Shown here piece after piece: positions 54,089 through 64,000 of a DNA stretch of 64,000 bases (positions within the stretch are counted from its first letter, which is position 1; every line of letters begins with the position of its first letter). A program made the position numbers and the translations under genes. The notes below the pieces were generated by a model, which did not search any database, was not told the origin of the DNA, and worked only from the letters and a program-made list of their open reading frames with translations. Origin of the DNA: Variimorphobacter saccharofermentans (lineage in GTDB: Bacteria; Bacillota; Clostridia; Lachnospirales; Lachnospiraceae); assembly GCF_014174405.1 (NCBI RefSeq), contig NZ_JACEGA010000001.1, positions 370,001-434,000 of the forward strand, in the 5' to 3' direction.

Positions 54089-55599
54089 ATGAAAAAGATA
54101 CATGTTATAGAGACAATTAGCAGAATCAGAAAAACAAAAGTAACATTTCTTTCTATTATGATAGTAGTAAGTCTGGGTATAGCAGCATATCTGGGCATTA
54201 GTTTTGCTGAAAAGTCCATGAAAAGTACTGGAAATGAGTATTTTAATCAGCAGAAATTCCATCATATTCAGATTAATTACGCATATGGAATTGATGATGA
54301 CGATTTGCAGGAAATTAAAAAAATTAAGAATGTAGATATAGCAGAAGGCGGTTATACCACGACAGGTTTTTTATCGTTGGCAGATGAAAAACGTCTTGTG
54401 ACCGTTCAAAATTATACCACAACGCTTGATTTGGCTACAGTGGTAGAAGGTCGATTGCCTGAAAGTCAAAACGAAATAGCAATTGAGGCATTAATGAATG
54501 AAGAGGATGGAGTTAAAATAGGCGATGTCCTTACAATAGACTGTACGGAAGAGAATGGAGACAATTATCTTAAGGAACAGGAATTTACAGTAGTTGGTAT
54601 CGTCCAACATCCATCTTACACATGCAATTATGTACATAGCCGTCGAGGGGTAAGTACAAAAGGATATGGAAATTGCCAAAATTTTTTTTTAGTCTCACGA
54701 GATGCATTTGATATAGAAAAACTGGATCATTGTTACAGTAGCATATATGTCTGGTCTGATAAGCTGACAGCGTTCAATTGCTTTTCAGAAGATTATATAA
54801 ATGCATGTGATAGCTTGATTGAGGAAATTGATACCGTATCGGTGAAACGTTCTGATAATCGTTATGAGGAAATTGTAACCGAAATAAATGATGCTATTGC
54901 AGAGGGAGAGCAACAACTGGAGGAAGCACATACTTCTCTCAAAGAAGCCGGTTTTGAAATAAGGTATGGAGAAAAGAACATTGAATCTTATGAAACCGAA
55001 ATTTCAAATTATGAAGATATTGATACTCCCGAGAGTCAGCAAAGATTAGTAGTAGTAAATAGTAAGTTGGAGGAAGCTAGGAAAAAGCTTTCTGAGAGTA
55101 AGAAAGAATATGAGACGGCAGAAGTTGATTATAATAAGGCCGAAAAAGAGATTGCAGATGCAAAAGCAGATAGAGATAGCCTTGTAAATATAAAGTGGTC
55201 GGTATTAACGAGACATGCCAATATTAGCTACGCCATGTTTGAAGATAACGCAGACGGTCTTGGTAAGTTAAGTATGAGTTTTGCACTTGTTTACATCATC
55301 GTAGCCTTAATGGTGTGTTATTCTTCAATCGGCCGAATGATCGTAGAACAACGATATATCATAGGAACACAAAAGGCGTTAGGATATCGTAAAGGTGAGA
55401 TTTTACGAAAATATCTTATATATTCGACTTTATGTACGATTATTGGCAGTGCAATTGGTTTGTTAACAGCGATTTTTGCAATAGAAGATCTAGCATTACA
55501 TAGCTATGAACCAATTTATTTTATTAAATTATTGTAAATATTATTGCCAGACGCCGCATCAAGTACTTACCACTGAACAATGTTGATGCAGCAGATTAA
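54089..55599 (+). pseudogene. FtsX/MacB-like permease, internally deleted
   Basis: An open frame from 54089 to 55537 encodes about 482 residues: a first membrane helix (about 18-36), a MacB-type outside domain, a coiled coil (about 275-365), and two C-terminal helices beginning MSFALVYIIVALMVCYSS. It stops where a second FtsX permease half is expected. In another frame, up to the stop at 55597-55599, the codons RRIKYLPLNNVDAAD read like the last residues of such permeases. The middle has therefore been deleted and the end left as a relic. AAAGGGG precedes ATG 54089, so the truncated protein might still be made. Confidence 0.75.
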
Positions 55600-55814
55600 A
55601 TGTCAAGGGCGGATAAACTGCCTTCATACGGAAGATTGTTTATGTTAAGGACCTAGTAAATAGCAATTGAGATGAAAACATTATATTTTATTTTTTTTGC
55701 TACAGATCACATATAGCCTAAATTTTAGCTACAAAAAAGCAGAAATTATGACAATATGAGATTTGTAGTGTTTTTTTGTACGATTTTAAACTGTAATTGT
55801 TGAAATAGATACGA

Positions 55815-55823
55815 TGGTATAAT
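55815..55823 (+). promoter_or_regulatory. Extended -10 promoter before cellobiose phosphorylase
   Basis: TGGTATAAT combines a TGn extension with a perfect -10. No good -35 is visible. The start codon lies 45 bases downstream. Nothing else was found between 55600 and 55867. Confidence 0.5.
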
Positions 55824-55867
55824 ATAATGTCTTTGGCGAGTACAAATAGTAATAAGGAGGATATTTT

Positions 55868-58306
55868 ATGCAATATGGTTATTTTGATGATTCAAGGAAG
55901 GAGTATGTTATAACAACACCGACAACTCCATATCCCTGGATCAATTATTTGGGGTCTCAGGAGTATTTCTCATTAATTTCAAATACTGCCGGAGGCTATT
56001 GTTTTTACAAGGATGCTAAGCTAAGAAGAATTACCCGATATCGTTACAACAATGTTCCCTTAGACCTTGGCGGTGGACATTATTATTACATTAATGATAA
56101 TGGCGATGTATGGTGTCCTGGATGGGCTCCGGTAAAAGCAGAATTGGATCGTTACGAGTGCAGACATGGTATGGGATATACTAAGATTACTGGTGCTCGT
56201 GGTGGTTTAGAGACAGAGGTTACTTATTTTGTTCCGTTGAATACCAATGCAGAGATACATAAGGTAGTTGTAAAGAATACATCCGGACAAAAGAAGCAGG
56301 TTAAATTATTTTCTTTTGTTGAGTGGTGTTTATGGAATGCCTGGGATGATATGACCAACTTCCAGAGAAATTACAACACCGGTGAGGTTGAGATCAAGGG
56401 TTCAGTTATCTACCATAAGACTGAGTATAAGGAAAGACGTGACCATTATGCATTCTTCTCCGTTAATGCTCCGATAGCCGGATTTGATTCCGATCGTGAA
56501 AGCTTTATGGGTACCTATAATGGTTTCCATAATCCTCAGGTAGTATTCGAGGGTAAGCCAAGTAATTCTGTAGCAGATGGATGGCACCCTATTGCATCTC
56601 ATTGCCTGGAGGTTCAATTAGAGCCAGGTGAGACAAAGGAATATGTATTTGTATTAGGATATGTAGAGAATGCCTTCGAAGAGAAATTCGAGAGCAAGAA
56701 TGTGATAAATAAAAAGAAAGCAGAAGCAATGATTGAGAAATTCTCCACAACAGCTGCTGTGGATAAAGCATTGGCTGAGCTTGCTGAGCACTGGGACAAC
56801 CTATTAGGAAAGATTAAACTGGAACATGAGGATGATAAGCTGAATCGTATGGTTAACATATGGAATCAGTATCAATGTATGGTTACCTTCAACCTTTCCA
56901 GAAGTGCCTCCTATTTTGAGTCCGGTATTGGTAGAGGAATGGGCTTCCGTGATTCCAATCAGGATTTACTTGGTTTCGTTCATCAAATTCCGGATCGTGC
57001 AAGAGAGAGAATTATCGACCTGGCATCTACTCAGTTGGAGGATGGTGGAGCATACCATCAGTATCAGCCGCTTACGAAGAAAGGAAACGATGAAATCGGA
57101 GGTAATTTCAACGATGACCCGTTATGGCTGGTGCTTGCGGTTGTAGCTTACATTAAGGAAACCGGTGATTTCTCCATACTGGATGTTATGACACCATTTG
57201 ATAATGATGAGTCAAAGAGTACACCACTTTCGGATCACTTAAAACGTTCCATGGACCATGTTATTAATAATTTAGGACCGCATGGACTTCCTCTAATTGG
57301 ACGTGCTGACTGGAATGACTGCCTCAACCTTAACTGTTTCTCCACCACACCGGGAGAGTCCTTCCAGACTACAACCAGTAAGGATGGCAGGGTAGCAGAA
57401 TCCGTTATGATAGCTGGAATGTTCTGCTATATCGGCGATGAGTACGTTACCTTAATGGAAAAGGTGGGTAATCAGAAGGAAGCGGACCGTATCAGAAAAG
57501 AAGTTATTAAGATGCGTGAAGTAGTTATGAAGGATGGTTGGGACGGTTCCTGGTTCTTACGTGCCTATGACGATTTCGGCAAGAAGATCGGTAGCAATGA
57601 GAACGAGGAAGGTAAGATATTTATCGAGTCCCAGGGTCTGTGTATCATGGGTAACTGTGGTACTGAGGATGGCAGTGCGATCAAAGCCTTAGATGCTGTG
57701 GAAGAGAGACTTGGAACAAAGTATGGTCTTGTACTTCAAAATCCTGCATTTACCAAATATTATGTTGAGTATGGTGAAATTTCCACATATCCTGCAGGCT
57801 ACAAAGAGAATGCGGGTATCTTCTGCCATAACAATGCATGGATTATGTGTGCGGAAGCTCAGATGGGCAGAGGAGATAAGGCATTTGATTATTATACAAG
57901 AATTGCACCTGCATATACAGAGGAGTATTCTGAAATTCATCGTACAGAGCCTTATTGCTACTCACAGATGGTTGCAGGTAAGGATGCTAAGCGTCATGGT
58001 GAAGCAAAGAACTCCTGGTTGACCGGTACGGCTTCCTGGAACTTTGTTGCCATATCTCAATACATTCTGGGAATTATTCCAGAGTATGATGGATTAAAAA
58101 TTGATCCTTCCATTCCGAAGAAATGGGATGGTTATAAGGTAACACGTGAGTTCAGAGGTGATGTATACGACATTACCATTAAGAACCCTAACCATGTATC
58201 CAAGGGTGTTGCGAAGATGATCGTTGACGGTAAGGAAGTACAGGGTAATATCATTCCTTTAGCCGGAGACAAGAAGACACATAAGGTAGAGGTTGTATTA
58301 GGATAA
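55868..58306 (+). CDS. Cellobiose phosphorylase (GH94)
   Basis: This inverting phosphorylase has 812 residues, the family length, and converts cellobiose and phosphate into glucose-1-phosphate and glucose. It saves one ATP per disaccharide. The N terminus (FFDD-type start, [17 protein letters not shown]) and [10 protein letters not shown] are very close to clostridial cellobiose phosphorylases as I remember them. The catalytic acid Asp is in [12 protein letters not shown] near residue 483. Lack of a signal peptide shows that cellobiose is taken up first. AAGGAGG precedes the ATG, and a strong terminator makes the gene monocistronic. Cellobiose rather than chitobiose or laminaribiose is inferred from that similarity. 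Confidence 0.93.
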   Translation: MQYGYFDDSRKEYVITTPTTPYPWINYLGSQEYFSLISNTAGGYCFYKDAKLRRITRYRYNNVPLDLGGGHYYYINDNGDVWCPGWAPVKAELDRYECRHGMGYTKITGARGGLETEVTYFVPLNTNAEIHKVVVKNTSGQKKQVKLFSFVEWCLWNAWDDMTNFQRNYNTGEVEIKGSVIYHKTEYKERRDHYAFFSVNAPIAGFDSDRESFMGTYNGFHNPQVVFEGKPSNSVADGWHPIASHCLEVQLEPGETKEYVFVLGYVENAFEEKFESKNVINKKKAEAMIEKFSTTAAVDKALAELAEHWDNLLGKIKLEHEDDKLNRMVNIWNQYQCMVTFNLSRSASYFESGIGRGMGFRDSNQDLLGFVHQIPDRARERIIDLASTQLEDGGAYHQYQPLTKKGNDEIGGNFNDDPLWLVLAVVAYIKETGDFSILDVMTPFDNDESKSTPLSDHLKRSMDHVINNLGPHGLPLIGRADWNDCLNLNCFSTTPGESFQTTTSKDGRVAESVMIAGMFCYIGDEYVTLMEKVGNQKEADRIRKEVIKMREVVMKDGWDGSWFLRAYDDFGKKIGSNENEEGKIFIESQGLCIMGNCGTEDGSAIKALDAVEERLGTKYGLVLQNPAFTKYYVEYGEISTYPAGYKENAGIFCHNNAWIMCAEAQMGRGDKAFDYYTRIAPAYTEEYSEIHRTEPYCYSQMVAGKDAKRHGEAKNSWLTGTASWNFVAISQYILGIIPEYDGLKIDPSIPKKWDGYKVTREFRGDVYDITIKNPNHVSKGVAKMIVDGKEVQGNIIPLAGDKKTHKVEVVLG

Positions 58307-58322
58307 TTTAATAGGTAATTAT

Positions 58323-58400
58323 AAGGAGCTGTGACAGGGGTAGCGAGATATGGAATGGTCATCCATGATAACTCGGGAGACATATCACAGCTCCTTTTTT
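58323..58400. terminator. Terminator after cellobiose phosphorylase
   Basis: AAGGAGCTGTGA is perfectly complementary to TCACAGCTCCTT and is followed by TTTT. The loop is about 50 bases long. Confidence 0.85.
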
Positions 58401-58543
58401 GATAGCTTGGATGTGTAATCTACATGATATCTGTTGATGGGGACGACTGAGGTTGTTAGATTGTCTAAATATTGTAAACCATCTCATAATGTGATATAAC
58501 GTATTTATGTCTATTGTCGCTTGCTTAGGGCTAGGAGGATGGT

Positions 58544-59401
58544 ATGAAGAAAATATTAAAATTTTTTCCATTAACTTTACCGATTTTGGCTTCCATAGGA
58601 ATTTCTATTGTGGTTTCCGTGATAGGTATTATTATGTATATGGCAATTAAAGTAATATATATCGTCAATACGGAGCAAATGAAGGGATATCACCTCAGTA
58701 TATCCAATTTAATGAATGATCTTATAAATGTTCCGGTACTGTTTACTGATATATGCAGTATGATTATCCCGATTGCCTGGGTTATTATCTTTTATTTCTG
58801 GTATAGAAAGCTAATGAAGGGCGAGACTATGGTTAATAAGCAGGTATTCGAAAAGAAGAACCTTATCTATTTAGCTTTATTAGCCATCGGACAGCAATTG
58901 TTTATATGTGGTATTATGAATATTATACTACCGCATTTTGAAGAACTGGCAAAACAATATGAAGAGCTTATGGAGTTAATGAGTGATAATCTGGCTATAC
59001 AAATCATTACGGCGGTAATTCTTGCACCCATATCCGAGGAGCTGATCTGTAGAGGTGTTGTTTTTAAGATGGCTACTCGTACCTACTCATTTATAACAGC
59101 AAATATATTACAGGCCTTTTTATTCGGAGTACTCCATATGAATATTGTCCAAGGGATATATGCATTCATCGGAGGCATTTTTTTGGGGTATGTATGTTAT
59201 AAATACCAGTCCATTATCGCATCCATGGTGTTGCATCTGATGTTTAATGCGATTAGCTTCGTACTCTATAACCCCACTACTTTATATATGAACATTTTAT
59301 ATTCCATAGTAGGAGCTGTTATAATAGGCTTTGCTTATCTGAGAATCAAAAAGGTAGATGTTATTTCGCTTGAGAAGGTATCAATGGATGTGAGCTTGTA
59401 A
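58544..59401 (+). CDS. CPBP (CAAX/Abi) intramembrane protease, first of a tandem pair
   Basis: The protein of 285 residues has seven or eight membrane segments. The CPBP motifs are APISEELICRG (EExxxR, near residue 161), FGVLHMN (His near 198) and HLMFNA (His near 231). These residues form the glutamate/histidine active site of Rce1-like intramembrane proteases. Bacterial members act in bacteriocin immunity, regulated proteolysis or unknown processes. GGAGG precedes the ATG. A paralogue follows 36 bases downstream and shares HMNIVQGIYA, so they arose by duplication. Confidence 0.87.
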   Translation: MKKILKFFPLTLPILASIGISIVVSVIGIIMYMAIKVIYIVNTEQMKGYHLSISNLMNDLINVPVLFTDICSMIIPIAWVIIFYFWYRKLMKGETMVNKQVFEKKNLIYLALLAIGQQLFICGIMNIILPHFEELAKQYEELMELMSDNLAIQIITAVILAPISEELICRGVVFKMATRTYSFITANILQAFLFGVLHMNIVQGIYAFIGGIFLGYVCYKYQSIIASMVLHLMFNAISFVLYNPTTLYMNILYSIVGAVIIGFAYLRIKKVDVISLEKVSMDVSL

Positions 59402-59437
59402 AGTACATTCATGTTCCCTCGATGGAAAGGAGAAAAA

Positions 59438-60250
59438 TTGAAAAGACTAGCTAGATACTTGATGGGAGTTCTGCCTTATTTTGTTGCTGAAGCGATACAG
59501 ATTGTATTTGTCAGTATAGCAATGTTTGGGTATTCATTTATTATGGAATTTAACGCAGGCTACGAATTGCTGAGAGATTATCAGGACGAAGTGGTATATT
59601 TCATTTCTGTCCTTGGTGTAGCAATATGCGGAGTTGTATTTTTCTTCTGGTATCAATTTGAGATCCATGGAGAGGAACGGGGAAACCTCAAGCAGGTTTT
59701 TCAGGTGAAAAACATGATATTATTCGCATTACTGGGGATTAGGATCCAGTTATTTATGACCGGGATAATGAGACTGGTAAGACCATATTTTACAGATACC
59801 TTTGAGAACTATGGTCAAACGATGGAGAACCTGACCAGTGGAAATACATTTATAGTAATTTTACTATTGGTAGTGATTGCGCCGATTACGGAGGAATTGA
59901 TATTTCGTGGTGTCATCTTATTGAAAACCAGGAGGGAAATTGTATTCCTGGGAGCCAATATCCTTCAATCTATTTTATTCGGTATTTATCATATGAATAT
60001 CGTTCAGGGAATTTATGCTGCACTGATCGGCTTTATTCTTGGTATTATCGTTAAACGCTATCAAACCATTGTGGCACCGGTTCTTTTACATATGCTGATT
60101 AATGCCAGTTCCCTTCTTACTGTGTTCTTTCCGGCAGGGACATTATCATACCTGATTATGACGATTATGGGAGGAATCTTGGTAATCATAACTTTGTATG
60201 TAATAAATCCATTAAGAAAAGCAGATATTATTACTGATACGATGAAATGA
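59438..60250 (+). CDS. CPBP intramembrane protease, second of a tandem pair
   Basis: The protein of about 270 residues keeps the CPBP motifs APITEELIFRG near residue 150, FGIYHMN and HMLINA, so the active site is intact. I choose TTG 59438 because AAAGGAG lies five bases upstream; an ATG at 59411 would place that site inside the gene. It is a paralogue of the preceding gene, and the two probably form one operon. The peptide transporter operon begins about 100 bases later and may or may not be linked. Confidence 0.85.
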   Translation: MKRLARYLMGVLPYFVAEAIQIVFVSIAMFGYSFIMEFNAGYELLRDYQDEVVYFISVLGVAICGVVFFFWYQFEIHGEERGNLKQVFQVKNMILFALLGIRIQLFMTGIMRLVRPYFTDTFENYGQTMENLTSGNTFIVILLLVVIAPITEELIFRGVILLKTRREIVFLGANILQSILFGIYHMNIVQGIYAALIGFILGIIVKRYQTIVAPVLLHMLINASSLLTVFFPAGTLSYLIMTIMGGILVIITLYVINPLRKADIITDTMK

Positions 60251-60348
60251 TAAAATTACTAATTTTTTCTTGCAATTTTATACAAGATATAATATTATTC
60301 AAATTGCAACTAAATAATGAGAGTGATTTCATAGTGAGGAGTGAAGCC

Positions 60349-61938
60349 ATGAGAAAACGTACAACAGTGATCTTACTATTTATTACGTTAATTTCTATTG
60401 CACTCTACGGATGTAGTGGCGATAAGAAGGAGACGAATCAAAGCAATACTCCTGCAGATGAAAGTCAATCTTCTACCGAGACCGCCAAGGGGGAACCCAC
60501 TTATGGTGGTACGGTCACAGTAGGAATAACCCAGGATTTAGATAGTCTTGACCCGCACAAAGCAATGTCGGCAGGAACTAAAGAGGTTTTATTCAACATT
60601 TTTGAAGGCTTAGTTAAGCTTGATAAGGATGGAAATTTAGTTCCAGCTGTAGCAGAGAAATATGAGATTTCCGACGACGGTATGGTGTATACCTTTACAC
60701 TGAGAGACGGTGTGAAATTTCATAATGGAAACCCTGTTACAGTAGAGGATATCGTATATTCTATTAAACGAAGCGCCGGGCTGCTGGAAACTGTTGATCC
60801 GACAGTTCTTGTAGAATCGGTGCTTACCGCTATTTCTGAGGTTAATATTGTGGATGAGAAGACAATTGAACTTCGTCTCAGCAGGGCAGATACGGAATTA
60901 CTTCCATATCTCACCTGTGCAATCGTTCCCGCGAATTATGCACAGCTGGATACGAAACCAATTGGTACAGGTCCATTTCAATTCGTATCCTATGAGCCAT
61001 TAAAGAGTATTGTAATGAAGAAATTTGATGATTATTATGTATCCGGAGTTCCCTATCTCGATGAGGTAACATTCAAAATATCAGCCAATACGGATGCAGC
61101 ATTCTTAGAGCTGAATGCAGGTTCCATCGATATTTTACCGTATATTACGGATGCACAGGCAAGCCAGCTGCCGGAAGGATATCGTCTTCAGACAGGTAGC
61201 ATGAACCTGATTCAGGGACTGTTTTTAAATAACGAGAGAGCACCATTTGATAATAAACTGGTGCGACAGGCTCTCTGCTATGCAATTGACCGACAGGCGG
61301 TTATTGATATGGTGGCAGGAGGCAGAGGAGATGTCATTGGCACCAATATGTTCCCTGGGTTTAAAAAGTATTATGCTTCCGAGCTTAGCGAAGTATATCA
61401 ATATAACCCTCAGAAGGCAAGGGAGCTGTTGAAGGAAGCGGGATATCCTGATGGTGTTGATTTTGTGATTACAGTACCTTCTAATTATCAATACCATGTG
61501 GATACGGCTCAAATTGTGGTAGAACAATTAAAGGAATCCGGATTCCGTGCAGAGATACAGCTGATTGAATGGGCCAGCTGGTTGTCTGACGTATATAAAG
61601 GAAGAAATTATCAAGCCACTCTGTCAGGACTGGCAGCAGAATTGGCACCTAAGAAAGCACTGGATCGATTTTGTTCCGATGCAGATAATAACTTTATGAA
61701 TTATAAGAATGAAGAGTTTGATCGCATTTATCAGGAAGCAGAAATGAAGGTTGATGAGGAGGATAAAATTGCATTGTGTAAACAATTACAAACAATGCTT
61801 ACGAAGGATGCCGTTGCAGCATTTATTCAGGATCCTCATCAGATGACAGCAATCAATAAAAAGCTGGATGGTTATACTTATTATCCGATCTATGTACAGG
61901 ATATGTCACTGGTGTATTATACTTCCAGTGGTGAATAG
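60349..61938 (+). CDS. Peptide ABC transporter substrate-binding lipoprotein (SBP_bac_5)
   Basis: This extracellular binding protein has 529 residues, the DppA/OppA size. The signal peptide ends in a lipobox SIALYGC with the lipidated Cys near residue 22, followed by a Ser/Thr/Glu-rich linker. The mature domain shows GGTVTVGITQDLDSLDPHKA, then VYTFTLRDGVKFHNGNPVT, the family signature, and RQALCYAIDRQAVIDMV. It delivers oligopeptides, or possibly other solutes such as oligosaccharides, to the permeases encoded next. ATG 60349 follows GAGGAG. Confidence 0.92.
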   Translation: MRKRTTVILLFITLISIALYGCSGDKKETNQSNTPADESQSSTETAKGEPTYGGTVTVGITQDLDSLDPHKAMSAGTKEVLFNIFEGLVKLDKDGNLVPAVAEKYEISDDGMVYTFTLRDGVKFHNGNPVTVEDIVYSIKRSAGLLETVDPTVLVESVLTAISEVNIVDEKTIELRLSRADTELLPYLTCAIVPANYAQLDTKPIGTGPFQFVSYEPLKSIVMKKFDDYYVSGVPYLDEVTFKISANTDAAFLELNAGSIDILPYITDAQASQLPEGYRLQTGSMNLIQGLFLNNERAPFDNKLVRQALCYAIDRQAVIDMVAGGRGDVIGTNMFPGFKKYYASELSEVYQYNPQKARELLKEAGYPDGVDFVITVPSNYQYHVDTAQIVVEQLKESGFRAEIQLIEWASWLSDVYKGRNYQATLSGLAAELAPKKALDRFCSDADNNFMNYKNEEFDRIYQEAEMKVDEEDKIALCKQLQTMLTKDAVAAFIQDPHQMTAINKKLDGYTYYPIYVQDMSLVYYTSSGE

Positions 61939-61963
61939 AGGATTAAGAAAGGGGTGGAAGTAG

Positions 61964-62911
61964 ATGAAGTATATATTAAAAAAAGGAATTACTCTCATTA
62001 TAACACTTTTTATAGTATCCATCTTTACTTTCACCATGTTTCAGGTCATTCCCGGAGATAGCGCTTTATCTGCTCTGGGAATGTCTGCAACAGAGCAACA
62101 GCTAGAGGATTATCGGGAAGCAATGGGACTGAACAAAAGCCTTCCCATTCGATATGGTATCTGGTTATCCAAAGCAATAACAGGTGATTTTGGTACCTCG
62201 GTACAATATAAAATGCCGGTTAGCCAATTAATTCGTGACCGTTTGCCGGTAACCATCTGGCTTGCGGTCATATCTTTTATATTGATTATTATTGTTTCAT
62301 TGCCCTTAGGGATTGTGAGTGCTAAGAAGAAGAACCATCCATCTGATCACGTTATTACAACCTTAACTCAGGTTAGTATGGCAATTCCAGCTTTTTTTCT
62401 GGGTATGATACTGTCCTATATATTTGGAGTTATCCTAAAATGGTTTACACCCGGTAAGTATGTCAGCTATTCGGAGAGCTTTACAGGTTTTCTCTCTTTC
62501 ATGATATTTCCGGCAATTGCTATCGCAATTCCAAAGATTGCAATGCTGGTAAAATTCCTTCGAAGCTCTATTCTGAGACAGATGAAGCTGGATTATGTCA
62601 GAACAGCCAGAAGTAAGGGAATGAAGGAACAGGATATTTTATATAAGCATGTTCTCAAGAATGCCTTAATTCCGGTAATAACTTTTCTGGCAATGATGTT
62701 GGCAGATATTATGGCAGGCGCTATTCTGATTGAACAGGTTTTTAATCTGCCCGGCCTGGGAAGAACATTACTGGTGGCTATATCAAACAGGGACTTTAAT
62801 GTGGTACAAGCCATCATTTTATATATTGCTACGGTAGTAATTGGAATAAACTTTGCAGTTGACCTTCTCTATCAAAGAATTGATCCGAGAGTCAATGTGA
62901 AAAACAGCTAA
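61964..62911 (+). CDS. Peptide ABC transporter permease, DppB/OppB type
   Basis: This membrane subunit of 315 residues has six helices. Residues 1-60 hold the first helix and the conserved GDSALSALGMSAT and LGLNKSLPIRYG-type motif. The EAA loop for contact with the ATPase is YVRTARSKGMKEQDILYKHVLKNALIP near residue 205, and EQVFNLPGLGRTL near 262 is a family signature. GGGGTGG lies upstream of the ATG. It is 25 bases after the binding protein. Confidence 0.93.
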   Translation: MKYILKKGITLIITLFIVSIFTFTMFQVIPGDSALSALGMSATEQQLEDYREAMGLNKSLPIRYGIWLSKAITGDFGTSVQYKMPVSQLIRDRLPVTIWLAVISFILIIIVSLPLGIVSAKKKNHPSDHVITTLTQVSMAIPAFFLGMILSYIFGVILKWFTPGKYVSYSESFTGFLSFMIFPAIAIAIPKIAMLVKFLRSSILRQMKLDYVRTARSKGMKEQDILYKHVLKNALIPVITFLAMMLADIMAGAILIEQVFNLPGLGRTLLVAISNRDFNVVQAIILYIATVVIGINFAVDLLYQRIDPRVNVKNS

Positions 62912-62924
62912 CAGAGGATTGGGT

Positions 62925-63731
62925 ATGAAAAAAGCAGAGGGTAAATATAACAGTAACTTTATAGTTGGATGCATCATGGTCGGATTGGTATTACTATTTG
63001 TAATTATTGGTCGGATACATACACCCTATGACCCTAATAAGATGAACGCGGCATTAAAAAACATGGGACCCACGCTATCACATCCCTTTGGAACAGATAA
63101 TTTTGGCAGGGACATCATGAGCCGTGTGATGGAGGGGGCGGGTATTACATTTTTGATCGCTATAATAACGGTTATGATTGGTGCCACAATAGGGACGATA
63201 TTAGGAGCGATAACAGGATATTATGGGGGCTTGCTGGATGAGATATTAATGAGAATTAATGATGGTGTAACCTCCTTTCCCAGTATTCTTCTTGCATTAA
63301 TATTTGTAAGTGCATTGGGACCAGGTACTTATAATGTAGTGCTTGCGCTGGGCATCATTTTTGTTCCCAGCTATGCCAGGGTGGTACGAAGCGAGTATAT
63401 TGTTCTTCGGGAAATGGATTTTGTGAAGAATGCAAAGCTTATGGGAGCCGGAGACCTTCGTATTATGTTCCTGCATATCCTTCCGAATACCCGTAAAATT
63501 CTATTGCCATCCCTGCTCATTGGCTTTAATAATGCGGTACTTGCAGAAGCAGGTATGAGTTATCTTGGATTGGGTGTACAGCCGCCGGATCCCAGTCTTG
63601 GCCGTATGCTATCTGAAGCACAGGCATATATATTGAATGCTCCATGGTATGCCTTGGCACCCGGATTATTAATTGTATTTACCTTATTAGGCGTCAGCCT
63701 GTTGAGTGGAGGGCTATCAGATGAAGACTAA
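62925..63731 (+). CDS. Peptide ABC transporter permease, DppC/OppC type
   Basis: This second membrane subunit has about 268 residues. Family features are HPFGTDNFGRDIMSRVMEG near residue 47, the EAA loop EMDFVKNAKLMGAGDLRIMFLHILPN near 163, and EAGMSYLGLGVQPPDPSLGRML near 209. ATG 62925 is preceded by AGAGGA. Its last 11 bases overlap the next gene, so translation is coupled. Confidence 0.93.
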   Translation: MKKAEGKYNSNFIVGCIMVGLVLLFVIIGRIHTPYDPNKMNAALKNMGPTLSHPFGTDNFGRDIMSRVMEGAGITFLIAIITVMIGATIGTILGAITGYYGGLLDEILMRINDGVTSFPSILLALIFVSALGPGTYNVVLALGIIFVPSYARVVRSEYIVLREMDFVKNAKLMGAGDLRIMFLHILPNTRKILLPSLLIGFNNAVLAEAGMSYLGLGVQPPDPSLGRMLSEAQAYILNAPWYALAPGLLIVFTLLGVSLLSGGLSDED

Positions 63732-64000
63732 CACCTTACTTAGTGTAGAAAACCTTACGATTGGTTTCTCTGAACATAATTCTATAGTCCCTGTAGTGGA
63801 TCATGTCTCATTTACAATGGAGGAGGGAGAAATCATAGGTATTGTGGGCGAATCCGGTTCCGGTAAAAGTATGTCTTCCCTGGCCATAATGAGTCTGCTA
63901 CCAAAGGATGCAAGGGTTATGGAAGGTAAGATTCTATTTGACGGTAAAGATATCCTGACCTCATCCTTGGAGGAGCAGAGAGCCTTAAAGGGAACACATA
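63721..64000 (+). CDS. Peptide ABC transporter ATPase, DppD/OppD type (partial)
   Basis: The first 93 residues lie in the window and the rest is cut off by its end. The start LLSVENLTIGFSEHN and Walker A GIVGESGSGKSMSSLAIM near residue 40 identify an OppD/DppD nucleotide-binding subunit. It overlaps the OppC-type gene by 11 bases and continues the operon, which probably ends with a second ATPase outside the window. Confidence 0.92.
   Translation, partial: MKTNTLLSVENLTIGFSEHNSIVPVVDHVSFTMEEGEIIGIVGESGSGKSMSSLAIMSLLPKDARVMEGKILFDGKDILTSSLEEQRALKGTH

Noticed and set aside
11400..55660. Shared ATACGGAAGATT at 11416 and near 55635
   Set aside because: The match is only about 12 bases with unrelated flanks, so chance is a sufficient explanation.

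Overview
The window is a chromosomal segment of a low-GC, endospore-forming anaerobe of the class Clostridia, most likely a saccharolytic member of the Lachnospiraceae close to Lachnoclostridium (Clostridium) phytofermentans. That placement is my inference. It rests on the AT-rich DNA, strong GGAGG ribosome binding sites with several TTG starts, an alpha/beta-type small acid-soluble spore protein, Lachnospiraceae-typical small proteins (DUF4364-like and DUF6145-like), and a cellobiose phosphorylase.

Layout. 1-2550 is the 3' part of a 23S rRNA gene with a long extra hairpin. It is followed, with no 5S gene, by a tRNA block (Asn, Glu, a decayed tRNA-like sequence, Ile2/Met-CAT, Asp, Val, Leu, Arg). 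3.6-10.1 kb carries a HAAS-type membrane protein, an Asn/Ser-repeat protein, a rhodanese, an RNA methyltransferase, a lipase-like hydrolase, a cell-wall amidase, RdgB and a phosphodiesterase. 10.2-11.8 kb is a second tRNA block (Pro, Gly, Arg, His, Gln, Lys, Leu) interrupted by a 59-bp tandem hairpin array. 11.9-17 kb (minus strand) is a CstA-type transporter, a LytTR response regulator with a LytS-type kinase, and an AEC permease, together resembling a pyruvate-sensing and uptake module. 17.3-20.7 kb is KtrB, a CorC-like protein and KtrA. 20.9-25.2 kb holds a Cys/Pro-repeat surface-type protein, a DJ-1 protein, an amino-acid:cation symporter and the spore protein. 25.5-31 kb is glmM and tig-clpP-clpX-engB. 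31.1-33.8 kb (minus) is a DUF4364-like protein, a radical SAM protein and malic enzyme.

33.9-36.1 kb is an accessory island. It contains a broken ISLre2/UPF0236 element with terminal inverted repeats and a 215-nt internal hairpin, followed by a cluster of palindromic repeats. 36.2-41.9 kb is the conserved rho-rpmE-yqhQ-prmC-prfA group. 42-52.6 kb is housekeeping: an SpoU methyltransferase, NfeD plus an SPFH protein, an LTA synthase-like protein, patatin, argF, coaX, dus and asd. 53.8-55.6 kb is a decayed ABC/FtsX exporter. 55.9-64 kb is cellobiose phosphorylase, two tandem CPBP membrane proteases and the start of an oligopeptide ABC transporter operon that runs off the window.

The most unusual signal is at the end of prfA (41601-41910). 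The last codons of release factor 1 and a hairpin are repeated in tandem at a 57-bp period, which is 19 codons. The repeats stay in frame, so four successive in-frame UAG codons (the stop read by RF1 but not RF2) are followed by a UAA. Nearly all differences between the units are synonymous. A second array with the same architecture but unrelated sequence follows tRNA-Gln (11095-11405).
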